A DNA stretch of 64,000 nucleotides, taken from NCBI RefSeq assembly GCF_039954865.1, contig NZ_CP157197.1:17501-81500 (forward strand), written 5' to 3'. A model generated the notes under the pieces. The model did no database searches and was not told the origin of the DNA. It saw only the letters and a program-made list of their open reading frames with translations. The position numbers were made by a program, and so were the translations under genes. The stretch's first letter is position 1. Every line of letters starts with the position of its first letter. This document shows, one piece after another, positions 9,781 through 19,381 of this stretch. This DNA is from Rickettsia sp. Oklahoma-10. Lineage in GTDB: Bacteria > Pseudomonadota > Alphaproteobacteria > Rickettsiales > Rickettsiaceae.

Positions 9781-9884
9781 AGTTTTTTATTATAAAATAA
9801 GCTTTATTCTTAACTTAGTAATAATCTAAATAATTAAACAACATAGTTATTAATGTAATACATTCCATATGTATTATTAATTTA

Positions 9885-10232
9885 TAATTACTATTTTCTT
9901 TCAGGTATAGCATATATTTCTTCTAACATCGTCGAATATACATACATCTTGAACTTTCACAGGTATAAACCGGTGGCACTTCTGTTGGTGCTAAGTTTAA
10001 TAGATCTAATAAGTTTATACTTCGTATGATATAAATAATTTTTACTTTCCACATAATAACCTTTGTGCTCTAAAGTTGGGCGTATGCGGAGTAGCAGGAG
10101 TGACTGAATTCATAGAGACTGTAGATGTATCCTTAATTTCTTTAATATTTCTAATAATTCTAGTGACTGCATGCATATGCAGTCACTAGAATTATTAATA
10201 TTTTGATCTTTAGGAGTAGGAGTTGTTTTCAT
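9885..10232 (-). pseudogene. Unidentified decayed gene between pccB and pccA
   Basis: A minus-strand frame opens with MKTTPTPKDQNINNSS at 10232. After shifts it continues as KEIKDTSTVSMNSVTPATP, then HTPNFRAQRL, then LDLLNLAPTEVPPVYT. It is Thr/Pro/Ser-rich at the start. Stops interrupt every frame. I cannot name the family. A perfect palindrome (10153-10196) sits within its first 30 codons. Confidence 0.35.
10152..10197. repeat. Perfect 21-bp inverted repeat
   Basis: taataattctagtgactgcat at 10152-10172 is exactly complementary to 10177-10197, leaving a 4-base loop (gcat). No T-run follows on either strand, so it is not a classic terminator. It lies inside a decayed reading frame, which is odd for such a perfect structure. 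Confidence 0.8.
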
Positions 10233-10314
10233 ATTAACTATCCAATATTTATATTCAAATCTTTTAATTACTGTCATACTACATATCAAGCAAGCTTTGT
10301 TGCGTGGTGCTCGA

Positions 10315-10453
10315 TGTCATTCCCGAATAGATCGATTTTTTTTGTCATTGCGAGGAAATGACATAGTAATAGACTAAACAATCCAATTAAAAATACTAAT
10401 TTTTAAGATTTTTTATTACTTGTTTTTCGATTTCCACCTACACAGGAATGACA
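10315..10453. repeat. RPE-like repeat abutting the 3' end of pccB
   Basis: The segment starts with atgtcattcccgaatag and ends with cacctacacaggaatgacat, giving an outer inverted repeat of about 10 bp (atgtcattcc / ggaatgacat). An inner gtcattgcgagg motif recalls the family D copy at 19946. It ends within a few bases of the pccB stop codon. Confidence 0.5.
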
Positions 10454-10454
10454 T

Positions 10455-11999
10455 TTATAATGGCAAATTATCATGCTTTTTCCAAGGTAATTCTACTTTT
10501 TTAGTACGTAAGAAATTTAATGCCTTACATATTCGCCACCTAGTATTTTGTGGTCTTATAATATCATCTAAATATCCCCTAGATGCTGCAACAAAAGGTG
10601 AAGTTACTACTTTTCTATATTCATCGATTTTTTGTTTTTTAGCTTCAGGTACTTTACATTCTTCCTTAAATATTATCTCGGCTGCTCCCTCTGCACCCAT
10701 AACAGCAATTTCAGAATTAAACCAAGCATAGTTTATATCGCCTCTAAGATGCTTAGAGTTCATAACTATATAGGCACCTCCATAGGCTTTACGGGTAATT
10801 ACGGTAATCTTCGGCACTGTAGCTTCTGCATAAGCATATAAAAGTTTAGCACCGTGTTTAATAATGCCGTCATGCTCCTGAGATGTACCGGGCAAAAATC
10901 CTGGCACATCCACAAGACTCACTATCGGAATATTAAAAGCATCACAAAATCTAATAAATCTTGCTGCTTTTCTTGAAGCATTTATATCTAAACATCCAGC
11001 CAAATGTAATGGTTGATTAGCAACAAAACCTACCGGATAACCCTCCATATAACCAAAACCAATAATGATATTCTTAGCAAAATCAGGTTGTAGTTCAAAA
11101 AATTCTCCCTCATCAACGATACGCTCAACAAGCTCTTTCATATCATAAGGCTTATTAGGAGTATTAGGTATTAATGTGCTAAGAGACATATCAACTCTAT
11201 CAGCAGGATCAACAGTTGAACGAACAGGAAGAGGACTACGATTGGATGACGGCAGGAAATTAAAGAACCTACGAATTTCAAGCAATGCTTCTATATCATT
11301 GTTAAATGCAAGATCGGCAACACCACTTTTAGTGGTATGCATCTTAGCACCGCCGAGCTTTTCTTGACTCACTTCTTCACCTGTAACAGTTTTTACTACA
11401 TCAGGACCGGTTACGAACATATAAGAACTATTCTTAACCATAAATATAAAATCAGTTAAGGCAGGAGAGTATACCGCACCGCCGGCACAAGGTCCCATAA
11501 TTAAGGTAATTTGTGGAATAACACCAGAAGCTAAAACATTACGCTGAAATAATTCACCGTATCCGGCAAGAGCATCTACACCTTCTTGAATTCTTGCTCC
11601 TCCTGAATCGTTAATACCAATCACGGGAGCAGCGGTTGCTATAGCTTGATCTATAATGTCGCAGATTTTCTTAGCATGATATTCACCGAGTGAACCACCA
11701 AGTACAGTAAAATCTTGGCTATAAATAAATACTAACCTACCATTTATCGTACCATGTCCCGTTACAACACCGTCACCTAAAAACTTTTTATCCTGCATCC
11801 CGAAATTATCGCATCTATGTGCTACAAACATACCTGTTTCGGTAAAGCTATTTGGATCTAATAATACTTCTATCCGCTCACGTGCAGTTAACTTACCTTT
11901 GTGATGTTGTGCATTGATTCTAGCTTCCCCCCCCCCTTGCCTTGCAATATTTTTTCTCTCATCCAATAACTCAGGAGATATTATATTACTTTGATTCAT
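10455..11999 (-). CDS. pccB: Propionyl-CoA carboxylase beta subunit (carboxyltransferase)
   Basis: This 514-residue protein is the carboxyltransferase subunit that moves CO2 from biotin on PccA to propionyl-CoA. Crotonase-fold N and C halves are visible. The N half has [21 protein letters not shown] and [16 protein letters not shown]. The C half has [21 protein letters not shown] and [11 protein letters not shown]. Family length is normal. Codons 22-24 (Gly-Gly-Gly) lie within an uninterrupted run of ten Gs on the coding strand (11927-11936). The frame is intact as read, but this is a slippage-prone site. It is the upstream gene of a pccB-pccA pair. Confidence 0.95.
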   Translation of the reverse strand: MNQSNIISPELLDERKNIARQGGGEARINAQHHKGKLTARERIEVLLDPNSFTETGMFVAHRCDNFGMQDKKFLGDGVVTGHGTINGRLVFIYSQDFTVLGGSLGEYHAKKICDIIDQAIATAAPVIGINDSGGARIQEGVDALAGYGELFQRNVLASGVIPQITLIMGPCAGGAVYSPALTDFIFMVKNSSYMFVTGPDVVKTVTGEEVSQEKLGGAKMHTTKSGVADLAFNNDIEALLEIRRFFNFLPSSNRSPLPVRSTVDPADRVDMSLSTLIPNTPNKPYDMKELVERIVDEGEFFELQPDFAKNIIIGFGYMEGYPVGFVANQPLHLAGCLDINASRKAARFIRFCDAFNIPIVSLVDVPGFLPGTSQEHDGIIKHGAKLLYAYAEATVPKITVITRKAYGGAYIVMNSKHLRGDINYAWFNSEIAVMGAEGAAEIIFKEECKVPEAKKQKIDEYRKVVTSPFVAASRGYLDDIIRPQNTRWRICKALNFLRTKKVELPWKKHDNLPL

Positions 12000-12074
12000 A
12001 AATATTTTATAGTTTTATTTTCCAAAATATCGATAGTATAATATAATAATGTTACCCTGAAAAGATAATTATTT

Positions 12075-12233
12075 ATGTCATCTACCGAAGATACAAAAGA
12101 AAAACTAAAAAGAGCCAAATTAACGGCTAAATTTAATAACTTATCAACTGCCTTAAAGAAGAATTTACAAAGAAGGAAAAAAATCCACAAAGAAAAGAAT
12201 AATATCGGCAATAAACCCGATTTGACATATTAA
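12075..12233 (+). CDS. Small basic protein upstream of aas (52 aa)
   Basis: An ATG at 12075 opens 52 codons: MSSTEDTKEKLKRAKLTAK, a central NNLSTALKKNLQRRKK stretch, and an NIGNKPDLTY end. It is strongly basic, predicted helical, and has no membrane segment. It ends 27 bases before aas on the same strand and starts about 75 bases from the divergent pccB. The clean frame contrasts with the decayed gaps around it, which argues it is real. A minus-strand frame of about 70 codons over the same bases is low-complexity and Phe/Leu-rich, so it is taken as a shadow. Function unknown. Confidence 0.6.
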   Translation: MSSTEDTKEKLKRAKLTAKFNNLSTALKKNLQRRKKIHKEKNNIGNKPDLTY

Positions 12234-12260
12234 TATAAATGGCATTAGTATTTTAATATT

Positions 12261-15200
12261 ATGGACACAAACAAATTATATCTTTTCAAAGATAGACGAT
12301 TTTTACCGAATTTTATAATACAATTATTTGGTTGTCTTAATGATAATATATTAAAAAATACTCTTGTAATTCTTATTACTTACAGTATTTCAGGAGCTTT
12401 AAGTAAATATACTAATCTACTTGTTTTAATTGCTAATGCTACTTTTGTACTACCCTTTATAATATTCGCAAGCATAGCAGGACAAATTGCTGATAAATAT
12501 GAACGTGCTAACCTTATTAAAATAATTAAGATTTGTGAAATCGGTATAATTGCCCTTACAATTTATGGATTTCACCATAATAATCTGCTAATTCTGTTTT
12601 GTTCTACTTGCTTAATGGGTATACACTCTACTTTTTTCGGTCCAATCAAATATAGCGTATTACCTGATCACCTCAATAAAGACGAATTACTTGGAGCTAA
12701 TGGTTTTGTTGAAGCCAGCACTTTTATCAGTATTTTTATTGGTACTATAATCGGTAGTTATTATACAATTAGCAATAATTTTATAATTTATTCCTTAATT
12801 ACCATTGCCTTTCTCAGCTTTATTACAAGCCTTTTTGCACCAAAATCGGGTAACGCAAATCATAATATTAAAATAAATTTTAATATTATAGATGAAAGCA
12901 TAAATATGATTAAATATGCTAAAGCAAAAAAACAGATATATCTAGCTATACTCGGCATTTCATGGTTTTGGTTTATTGGAGCTGCTATAATTTCTCAAAT
13001 ACCTTTACTTGCTAAGATAACTTTTAAAGCCGATGAGAATGTTGCTAACTTATTGTTAGCGGTTTTCTCGCTTGGTGTTGGGGTCGGTGCGTTTTTATGT
13101 AGCAAAATATTTGAAGATGAAATTACTGTTAAATATCTATTTATTACAGCACTAGGTATCAGTATTTTCGGTACTGATTTATTCTTTGCAAGTAGAATTA
13201 GTTCAGTTAACTACGAACCTACTCAACTAAAAAGTACTTTAATATTTTTATCGAAAAGACATAATTGGCGTATAGTTATCGATTTATTTTTCTTAGCAAC
13301 AATAGGCGGTCTATATATTGTCCCACTGTTTGCGACATTACAACATTATGCAAACCCTGCTCATCGTAGCAGAATTATTGCCATTAACAATCTTGTCAAT
13401 TCCATTTTCATGGTAGGATCAATAATTATTTTATCTTTATTATTTTACCTAAATTTTACTATACCCTGGATTATATTATTTATTAGCCTCGCTAATATAA
13501 TCGTTACTATATATATTTACCGATTAATACCTGAAGTTAAAATTATTCCGTATAAACTATTGCGGAGAATATTTCAAATCTGTTTTGATATTATTTATAA
13601 GGTTGAAGTAAAAGGATTTGAAAATTTTCAAAAAGCAGGTAAAAAAGTAGTAGTAGTGGCTAATCATATTTCATATCTTGATCCGCCGCTAATTGCTACT
13701 TACTTACGAGAAGAAATGACTTTTGCAATTAGTCCGGATATACAAAAAATATGGTGGATTAAACCATTTTTACGTATGGCCAAAACTTTACCGGTTGATC
13801 CAAGTAATCCAATGGCAATAAAGACCTTAGTAAAAGAAGTACAAAAAGATCAAAAAGTAGCAATATTTCCGGAAGGTAGAATAAGCGTTACCGGCTCTTT
13901 AATGAAAATTTATGAAGGTCCGGGCATGATCGCTGATAAAGCCGGCGCTACCATTTTACCGGTTAGAATAGACGGAACTCAATTTACTCACTTATCAAAA
14001 TTAAAAAACATATTAAAAAGAAAAATATTCCCTAAAATTACTATAACGGTTTTACCACCGGTAAAATTTGCTAATATGAATGCTGCAAGTAATCAAGAAC
14101 GACGCAGTTATATAGCCAGGACTCTTTATGATATAATGGCCGACATGATGTTTGAGAGTTCAGACTATAAAAATACTTTATTTTCGTCTCTTATAGAAGC
14201 TGCTAAAATTCATGGATTTAAGAAAAAAATAGTTGATGATTTTGAAAATAATGCAGTTACTTATCGAGATTTAATATTAAAATCTTTTATACTCGGTGAT
14301 TTAATCAAAACAAACAACATCTTTGGTAGAAATTTAGGCTTAATGTTACCTAATACCACGAATATGTTAATTGCTTTTTATGCTATGCAATCTAGCGATT
14401 ATGTTCCTGCTATAATTAATTGGAGCAGCAGCATCAGTACTATTATTAACTCCTGTAAACTTGCACAAATTAAAGTGGTATACACTTCAAAACAATTTAT
14501 CGAGAAAGCAAATTTATATGAATTGATAACTAACTTATTAGATTTCGGTATTAAAATAATATATTTAGAAGATTTTAAAAATCAGATTAGTATCGCTCTA
14601 AAACTAAAAGCCAAAATAGGAAGTTATTTTGCACAAACTTATTACAATTATTTTTGTCGTAATCGTGATGACGAAAAACCAGCAGTAATAATTTTTACTT
14701 CAGGTACTGAAGGCGAACCTAAAGCCGTATTACTATCTCACAGAAATTTACAAACTAATAGATATCAAATAACTGCTAAAATACCTTTTAGCCCTGAAGA
14801 TATAGTATTTAACTCATTACCTTTATTTCATTGTTTTGGTCTTGGAGGTGCAATTATTACAACTTTAAATGGTATTAAGCTATTTTTATATCCTTCTCCG
14901 CTAAATTATAGTATAATTCCTGAAGTGATATACGATGTCGGAGCAACTATATTAATTTCTACTGATACTTTTTTAAACGGTTATGCTAATTACGCTCACC
15001 CATATGATTTTTACTCATTACGCTATATATTTGCTGGTAGCGAAAAATTAAAAGAACCTACAAGACAATTTTGGCTTAATAAATACGGCATACGTATTTT
15101 TGAAGGATATGGGATTACAGAAGCCGCGCCTATTATAGCTTGCAATACTCCTATGCACAATAAAGCAGGCACGGTCGGAAGATTATTACCCAAAATTGAT

Positions 15201-15689
15201 TATAAAATTGAGAAAGTAGAAGGAATAAATGAAGGGGGACGTTTATTCATCAGGGGACCTAATATAATGCTTGGTTACTTAGACTTAGAAAATAACCATA
15301 CTTACAGAGAATGGTATGACACCAGCGATATAGCTAAAATAGATTCTGAGGGCTATATAACAATTTTAGGACGTGTTAAGCATTTTACTAAAATAGCAGG
15401 GGAAATGATATCTCTTACAAAAATTGAAGAACTTGCAAGTGAACTTGATCCTAACTCTCTGCATGCCGCTATTTCTGTCCCAGATAAAACACACAAAGAA
15501 AAGATTATTTTATTTACTACTGGCTCTATTATAAATAGAGTAAACTTTACAGATGTCGTATCTAAAACGCAAATTTCTTCACTACATTTACCAGCAGTAA
15601 TTATTACCGATTCAGAAATACCTCTGCTTGTAAACGGTAAGATTGACTATCTTGAAATGATGAAAAATGTGGATAGGTATATACAATAA
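12261..15689 (+). CDS. aas: LplT-Aas fusion: lysophospholipid flippase, acyltransferase and acyl-ACP synthetase
   Basis: This 1142-residue protein joins three activities. Residues 1 to about 430 are an MFS transporter with around 12 hydrophobic segments, like LplT, which flips lysophospholipids. Residues of about 455-640 are a PlsC acyltransferase with the HX4D motif in NHISYLDP (near 469) and FPEGR (near 536). Residues 660-1142 are an AMP-forming acyl-ACP synthetase with FTSGTEGEPKAVLLSH (near 811) and EGYGITEAAP (near 948). Together they take up lysophosphatidylethanolamine and reacylate it with activated fatty acid. For an intracellular bacterium this fits salvage of host or self lysophospholipids. 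All catalytic signatures are present. Confidence 0.93.
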   Translation: MDTNKLYLFKDRRFLPNFIIQLFGCLNDNILKNTLVILITYSISGALSKYTNLLVLIANATFVLPFIIFASIAGQIADKYERANLIKIIKICEIGIIALTIYGFHHNNLLILFCSTCLMGIHSTFFGPIKYSVLPDHLNKDELLGANGFVEASTFISIFIGTIIGSYYTISNNFIIYSLITIAFLSFITSLFAPKSGNANHNIKINFNIIDESINMIKYAKAKKQIYLAILGISWFWFIGAAIISQIPLLAKITFKADENVANLLLAVFSLGVGVGAFLCSKIFEDEITVKYLFITALGISIFGTDLFFASRISSVNYEPTQLKSTLIFLSKRHNWRIVIDLFFLATIGGLYIVPLFATLQHYANPAHRSRIIAINNLVNSIFMVGSIIILSLLFYLNFTIPWIILFISLANIIVTIYIYRLIPEVKIIPYKLLRRIFQICFDIIYKVEVKGFENFQKAGKKVVVVANHISYLDPPLIATYLREEMTFAISPDIQKIWWIKPFLRMAKTLPVDPSNPMAIKTLVKEVQKDQKVAIFPEGRISVTGSLMKIYEGPGMIADKAGATILPVRIDGTQFTHLSKLKNILKRKIFPKITITVLPPVKFANMNAASNQERRSYIARTLYDIMADMMFESSDYKNTLFSSLIEAAKIHGFKKKIVDDFENNAVTYRDLILKSFILGDLIKTNNIFGRNLGLMLPNTTNMLIAFYAMQSSDYVPAIINWSSSISTIINSCKLAQIKVVYTSKQFIEKANLYELITNLLDFGIKIIYLEDFKNQISIALKLKAKIGSYFAQTYYNYFCRNRDDEKPAVIIFTSGTEGEPKAVLLSHRNLQTNRYQITAKIPFSPEDIVFNSLPLFHCFGLGGAIITTLNGIKLFLYPSPLNYSIIPEVIYDVGATILISTDTFLNGYANYAHPYDFYSLRYIFAGSEKLKEPTRQFWLNKYGIRIFEGYGITEAAPIIACNTPMHNKAGTVGRLLPKIDYKIEKVEGINEGGRLFIRGPNIMLGYLDLENNHTYREWYDTSDIAKIDSEGYITILGRVKHFTKIAGEMISLTKIEELASELDPNSLHAAISVPDKTHKEKIILFTTGSIINRVNFTDVVSKTQISSLHLPAVIITDSEIPLLVNGKIDYLEMMKNVDRYIQ

Positions 15690-15703
15690 ATTTTAAGGAA
15701 AAT

Positions 15704-16075
15704 ATATGTCAGTACATAATAGATAACGAGCGAATATCTCATAAGTTTACTAAGAGCTTAACAGCACTATAAGATCACTACTGTAAAATTTTATGAAACC
15801 ATAGAAATACTTTTTGGTGGTAATACCAAATTTTGGATTAGGAAAATTAAGAAGGTAACTCTGCAACATACGACATTATAACATATTTTAAAATGCTATA
15901 TTTAGATTTTATAACACAAGAAGATACTGATGACTATTGAATTTACAAATACACCAATAGGAAAAATTAAAGAAGACATAAAAAATTGGAACCATATAAG
16001 CATTATACAAGCCTTTGAAGAACGTATAAAAACTGAACAGACAATAAGGAAATATCCTACATATAAGTAACGTAA
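15704..16075 (+). pseudogene. Decayed gene of unknown identity after aas
   Basis: Broken plus-strand frames read MSVHN, then ITTVKFYETIEILFGGNTKF, then (from an ATG at 15930) TIEFTNTPIGKIKEDIKNW and AFEERIKTEQTIRKYPTYK before a stop. The pieces look like one soluble protein with several frameshifts. No family recognised. A minus-strand frame of 111 codons over 15902-16237 is hydrophobic antisense of this remnant plus a repeat, and I do not consider it a gene. Confidence 0.35.
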
Positions 16076-16136
16076 TATTATTTTAACTATTGGGTAGTTT
16101 GAAAGTAGGCATTGTTTATAAATTAGCTTCTCCAGC

Positions 16137-16211
16137 ATCATCCCTCGACTTGATCGACAGTTGTTACATAACTTGAAAAATACATCCAATATTATTCCCG
16201 CGTAGGTGGGA
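16137..16211. repeat. RPE-like repeat fragment beside znuB
   Basis: It contains catccctcgacttgatcgac and, 40 bases on, ttcccgcgtaggtggg. These resemble the arms of the dispersed palindromic elements of this window but are more diverged. It ends about 30 bases from the znuB stop codon. Confidence 0.35.
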
Positions 16212-16243
16212 GAATAAAATTCTGAACATTTGTACACTACGTG

Positions 16244-17011
16244 TTAATCCACAAATAATTGCTTTAAATATAGCAAACCATAAATAAACACACCTATTAT
16301 GATAAATATTGGAGTTAAAGGTAGGTTAAAATAGAAAGAGCTAAGTGCCGCACAAAAATTAATAAATAAAGAGATAAGAATTGATATTATAATCATCTGA
16401 GATGGACTATACGCCACAAACCGTGCAATCATAACAGGAATAAGTAAAATAGCAGTCACCATAAGTACCCCAACAATCTTTATAGCAGAAAATACCGATA
16501 ATGAGAGCAGAAGTAAAAATATTAGCTCAATAATATTGACCTTTAAGCCTTTTATGACTGCAATATCTCTATTGATAATTATAAGAAGAATTTGATTATA
16601 AAAATATATTATAAAGCCTATAATAGTTATTAGCACTATTGCAAGTATAATCAAATCATTAAAAGATACAGATAAAATATCCCCAAACAACAAATGTACT
16701 ATATTATTCTGCAAAGAAGTAAAATAATTAATAACTAACGCTATAGCTAACATAAAGCTAGAAATTAAGTTAATAACCGAATTTTTTTCAGAATTATTTT
16801 TAAAAATGAACACAAGAAATGAAAAAAGAATCGCAACTATTATGCCTGAATATATTAATGGACAATGTATCATAATACTTATGCTAGCTGCTAAAAAACT
16901 GCTATGAGCAAGCCCGTCACTGAAATAAATATATTTCTTCCATAATGCAATGCAGCCAAGGGGGGCAAATATACAGCTAATTAAAATTAAGGCTAGTATT
17001 ATTAAAATCAT
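16244..17011 (-). CDS. znuB: Zinc/manganese ABC transporter permease (ZnuB family)
   Basis: This 255-residue integral membrane protein has seven to nine hydrophobic segments and the ABC-3 permease layout. The N-terminal segment holds FAPLGCIALWKK and YFSDGLAHSSFLAA. A later GLKVNIIELIFLLLL precedes VGVLMVTAILLIPVMIAR. These match ZnuB/MntB permeases importing Zn2+ or Mn2+. No ATPase or binding protein is adjacent, so its partners must be encoded elsewhere. It is a lone minus-strand gene between two repeat-filled gaps. The metal is inferred from the family. Confidence 0.85.
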   Translation of the reverse strand: MILIILALILISCIFAPLGCIALWKKYIYFSDGLAHSSFLAASISIMIHCPLIYSGIIVAILFSFLVFIFKNNSEKNSVINLISSFMLAIALVINYFTSLQNNIVHLLFGDILSVSFNDLIILAIVLITIIGFIIYFYNQILLIIINRDIAVIKGLKVNIIELIFLLLLSLSVFSAIKIVGVLMVTAILLIPVMIARFVAYSPSQMIIISILISLFINFCAALSSFYFNLPLTPIFIIIGVFIYGLLYLKQLFVD

Positions 17012-17054
17012 CTAAGTATGTTATATATGTTTGTTACACAGTGGGGTAATATTC

Positions 17055-17152
17055 ATGTCATTCCCACGAAAGCAGGAATCCAAGAAAAATGCTAAAATTG
17101 TTAGTACTATAAAGTTGTTTCTGGATATCGTGGCAAGCCATGGTATGACATT
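17055..17152. repeat. RPE-like palindromic repeat upstream of ubiG
   Basis: It begins atgtcattcccacgaaagca, the terminus of family A copies, and ends ctggatatcgtggcaagcc then atggtatgacat, the terminus of family B copies. The outer 8 bases are inverted (atgtcatt / ...atgacat). It looks like a chimera of two families and fills most of the gap between znuB and ubiG. Confidence 0.6.
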
Positions 17153-17189
17153 GGAAAGCATCATATAATATACCTATATCTATAAGATT

Positions 17190-17900
17190 ATGTCATCAAT
17201 TGATAAAAAAGAATTAGAAAAATTTGAGAAAATTTCCCATAATTGGTGGAATAAGGACGGAGAGTTTGGTATCTTACACCATATAAACCCTATTCGTCTT
17301 GAGTATATAATAGAGAAAATAACCTCACATTACAACTCTATTTCTAAATTAGAAATATTAGACGTTGGTTGCGGGGGAGGATTAATTGCAACGCCTCTAG
17401 CACTTCAAGATTTTAACGTTACGGCCATTGATGCACTGCACAGTAACATTGAAACGGCAACTGCTTATGCTAAGGAAAAGGGTGTAAAGATAAATTATTT
17501 ACAATCTACTATAGAAGAGTTAAAGAGCGACAAACTATATGATGTGGTCATTTGTCTTGAAGTTATTGAGCATGTAGAAAACATACAACAATTTATACTA
17601 AATTTGGTGAAGCATATTAAGCCAAACGGTATAGCAATAATTTCTACAATTAACCGCATTAAAAAAGCTTATGTACTTGGAATAATAGTTGCTGAATATA
17701 TTTTAGGATGGGTGCCAAAAAACACTCATAATTATAGTAAATTTTTAAAACCCTCGGAAATTTATGAAATGCTTACGGACACCGGCGTTGAAATTAAGGA
17801 GCTGAAAGGTTTGGTATATGATATAGCTAAAAATGAATGGAAGTTAAGTGACAATATAGAAGTAAATTATTTTATGTGTTTAGAAAGAAAAATGCATTAG
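17190..17900 (+). CDS. ubiG: Ubiquinone biosynthesis O-methyltransferase
   Basis: The 236-residue SAM-dependent methyltransferase carries the UbiG signatures. These are NWWNKDGEFGILHHINPIRLEYI at the N-terminus (residues 18-40), the SAM loop LDVGCGGGLIATPL, and ICLEVIEHVENIQQF. The enzyme methylates the two ring hydroxyls during ubiquinone synthesis. The start ATG follows the upstream repeat directly. Gene length is normal. A palindromic repeat lies between its stop codon and gltX. Confidence 0.93.
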   Translation: MSSIDKKELEKFEKISHNWWNKDGEFGILHHINPIRLEYIIEKITSHYNSISKLEILDVGCGGGLIATPLALQDFNVTAIDALHSNIETATAYAKEKGVKINYLQSTIEELKSDKLYDVVICLEVIEHVENIQQFILNLVKHIKPNGIAIISTINRIKKAYVLGIIVAEYILGWVPKNTHNYSKFLKPSEIYEMLTDTGVEIKELKGLVYDIAKNEWKLSDNIEVNYFMCLERKMH

Positions 17901-17974
17901 AACCGTGGCTTAACCACGATATCCAGAAAAAAATTTAAAAAGACTGGATCCCGTGATCAAGTCGTGGAATGACA
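17901..17974. repeat. RPE-type palindromic repeat, family B
   Basis: aaccgtggcttaaccacgat at the left and gatcaagtcgtggaatgaca at the right form imperfect inverted arms around an atccagaaaaaaa...agactggatc core. It starts at the ubiG stop codon and ends 15 bases before gltX, just ahead of a good ribosome-binding site (aaggagg). Confidence 0.7.
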
Positions 17975-17989
17975 AGGAGGATATAATAA

Positions 17990-19381
17990 ATGACTAACGT
18001 AATTACTAGGTTTGCTCCATCACCGACAGGGTTTTTACATATAGGTTCGGCAAGAACCGCTTTGTTTAACTATTTATTTGCAAGACATCATAACGGTAAG
18101 TTTTTGCTTCGCATTGAAGACACTGATAAATTAAGATCAACAAACGAAGCTGTAGAAGCTATATTCTCAGGTCTAAAATGGCTAGGACTTGATTGGGACG
18201 GTGAAGTTATATTTCAGTCAAAACGTAATGATCTTTACAAAGCAACTGCAATAAAATTACTGCAAGCAGGTAAAGCATATTATTGTTTTACTAGCCAGGA
18301 AGAAATAGAAAAACAGCGACAAAAAGCTTTAGAAAATAAACAGCATTTTATTTTTAATAGCGAGTGGCGTGATAAAGATCCAACTGCCCACCCTACTGAT
18401 ATTAAGCCGGTAATACGTCTAAAAACCGCAAGAGAAGGTAATATAGTAATTCGTGATACTGTGCAAGGCGATGTTGTAATAGACAATTCTCATATTGACG
18501 ATATGGTGTTACTGCGTAGTGATGGCACTGCTACTTACATGCTAGCCGTTGTAGTAGACGATCATGATATGGGTATAACTCATATTATTAGAGGTGATGA
18601 TCATTTAACCAATGCAGCAAGACAAATCGCTATTTATCAGGCTTGCGGCTATGCAGTGCCAAGCATGACTCATATACCACTAATTCATGGAGCAGATGGG
18701 ACAAAATTATCAAAAAGGCATGGGGCCTTAGGTATTGGAGCTTATAAAGATATGGGATATTTACCGGAAAGTTTGTGTAATTATTTATTGCGTCTTGGTT
18801 GGAGCCACAGCAATGATGAAATTATTTCAATGGATCAGGCTATAAAATGGTTTAATCTTGATTCCATCGGTAAATCACCAGCTAAGCTTGATTTTGCTAA
18901 AATGAATAACCTTAACGTCCATTATTTACGACTACTTGATAATGATAGTTTAACTTCAAAGACTGTAGAGAGATTGAGACAAAATTATAATGTTAGCAAG
19001 CAGGAGGTAATTTATATAAATCAAGCCATACAGAGTTTGTTATTAAGAAGTGAAACGTTGCTAGATCTAGCACGACTTGCAAAAATTTATCTAGTAGATA
19101 CACCTATCATCTACAAACAAGATGCAAAAGAAATTATAGAAAATTGTGATAAAGATTTAATTAAGCAAATTATAGAACATTTAAACAAGCTTGAGCAGTT
19201 TGATAAGGAATCCGTACAGAATAAATTTAAAGAAATAGCAACTCATAATGGCTTAAAACTAAATGAGCTTATGAAACCGGTTAGAGCCTTAATAACTGGC
19301 ATGACAGCTTCACCTAGCGTATTTGAGATTGCAGAAATTTTAGGAAAAGAAAATATTTTAAAGAGATTAAAAATTATATGA
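17990..19381 (+). CDS. gltX: Glutamyl-tRNA synthetase
   Basis: The 463-residue class Ic synthetase has FAPSPTGFLHIGSARTAL (HIGH motif) at the N-terminus and KLSKRHG (KMSKS motif) near residue 239. Family length is normal. The strong aaggagg about 10 bases upstream supports the first Met. Rickettsiae commonly carry two gltX paralogs, one charging tRNA-Gln with Glu for later amidation by GatCAB. Which paralog this is cannot be told here. Its last four bases overlap the next start (ATGA), so ialB is translationally coupled. Confidence 0.94.
   Translation: MTNVITRFAPSPTGFLHIGSARTALFNYLFARHHNGKFLLRIEDTDKLRSTNEAVEAIFSGLKWLGLDWDGEVIFQSKRNDLYKATAIKLLQAGKAYYCFTSQEEIEKQRQKALENKQHFIFNSEWRDKDPTAHPTDIKPVIRLKTAREGNIVIRDTVQGDVVIDNSHIDDMVLLRSDGTATYMLAVVVDDHDMGITHIIRGDDHLTNAARQIAIYQACGYAVPSMTHIPLIHGADGTKLSKRHGALGIGAYKDMGYLPESLCNYLLRLGWSHSNDEIISMDQAIKWFNLDSIGKSPAKLDFAKMNNLNVHYLRLLDNDSLTSKTVERLRQNYNVSKQEVIYINQAIQSLLLRSETLLDLARLAKIYLVDTPIIYKQDAKEIIENCDKDLIKQIIEHLNKLEQFDKESVQNKFKEIATHNGLKLNELMKPVRALITGMTASPSVFEIAEILGKENILKRLKII

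Noticed and set aside
11996-12211. A 71-codon minus-strand open frame joined to pccB
   Set aside because: Phe/Leu-rich and antisense to the more plausible 52-codon basic gene. It is not an N-terminal extension of PccB.
12222-12251. TTGACA (12222-12227) with TAGTAT 18 bases later, as an aas promoter
   Set aside because: The -10-like box would leave only about 9 bases to the aas ATG with no leader or SD, and it overlaps the stop of the small gene. Chance match in AT-rich DNA is more likely.
15902-16237. A 111-codon hydrophobic minus-strand open frame next to znuB
   Set aside because: It is antisense to an eroded plus-strand remnant and overlaps an RPE-like segment. The translation is low-complexity with no family features.
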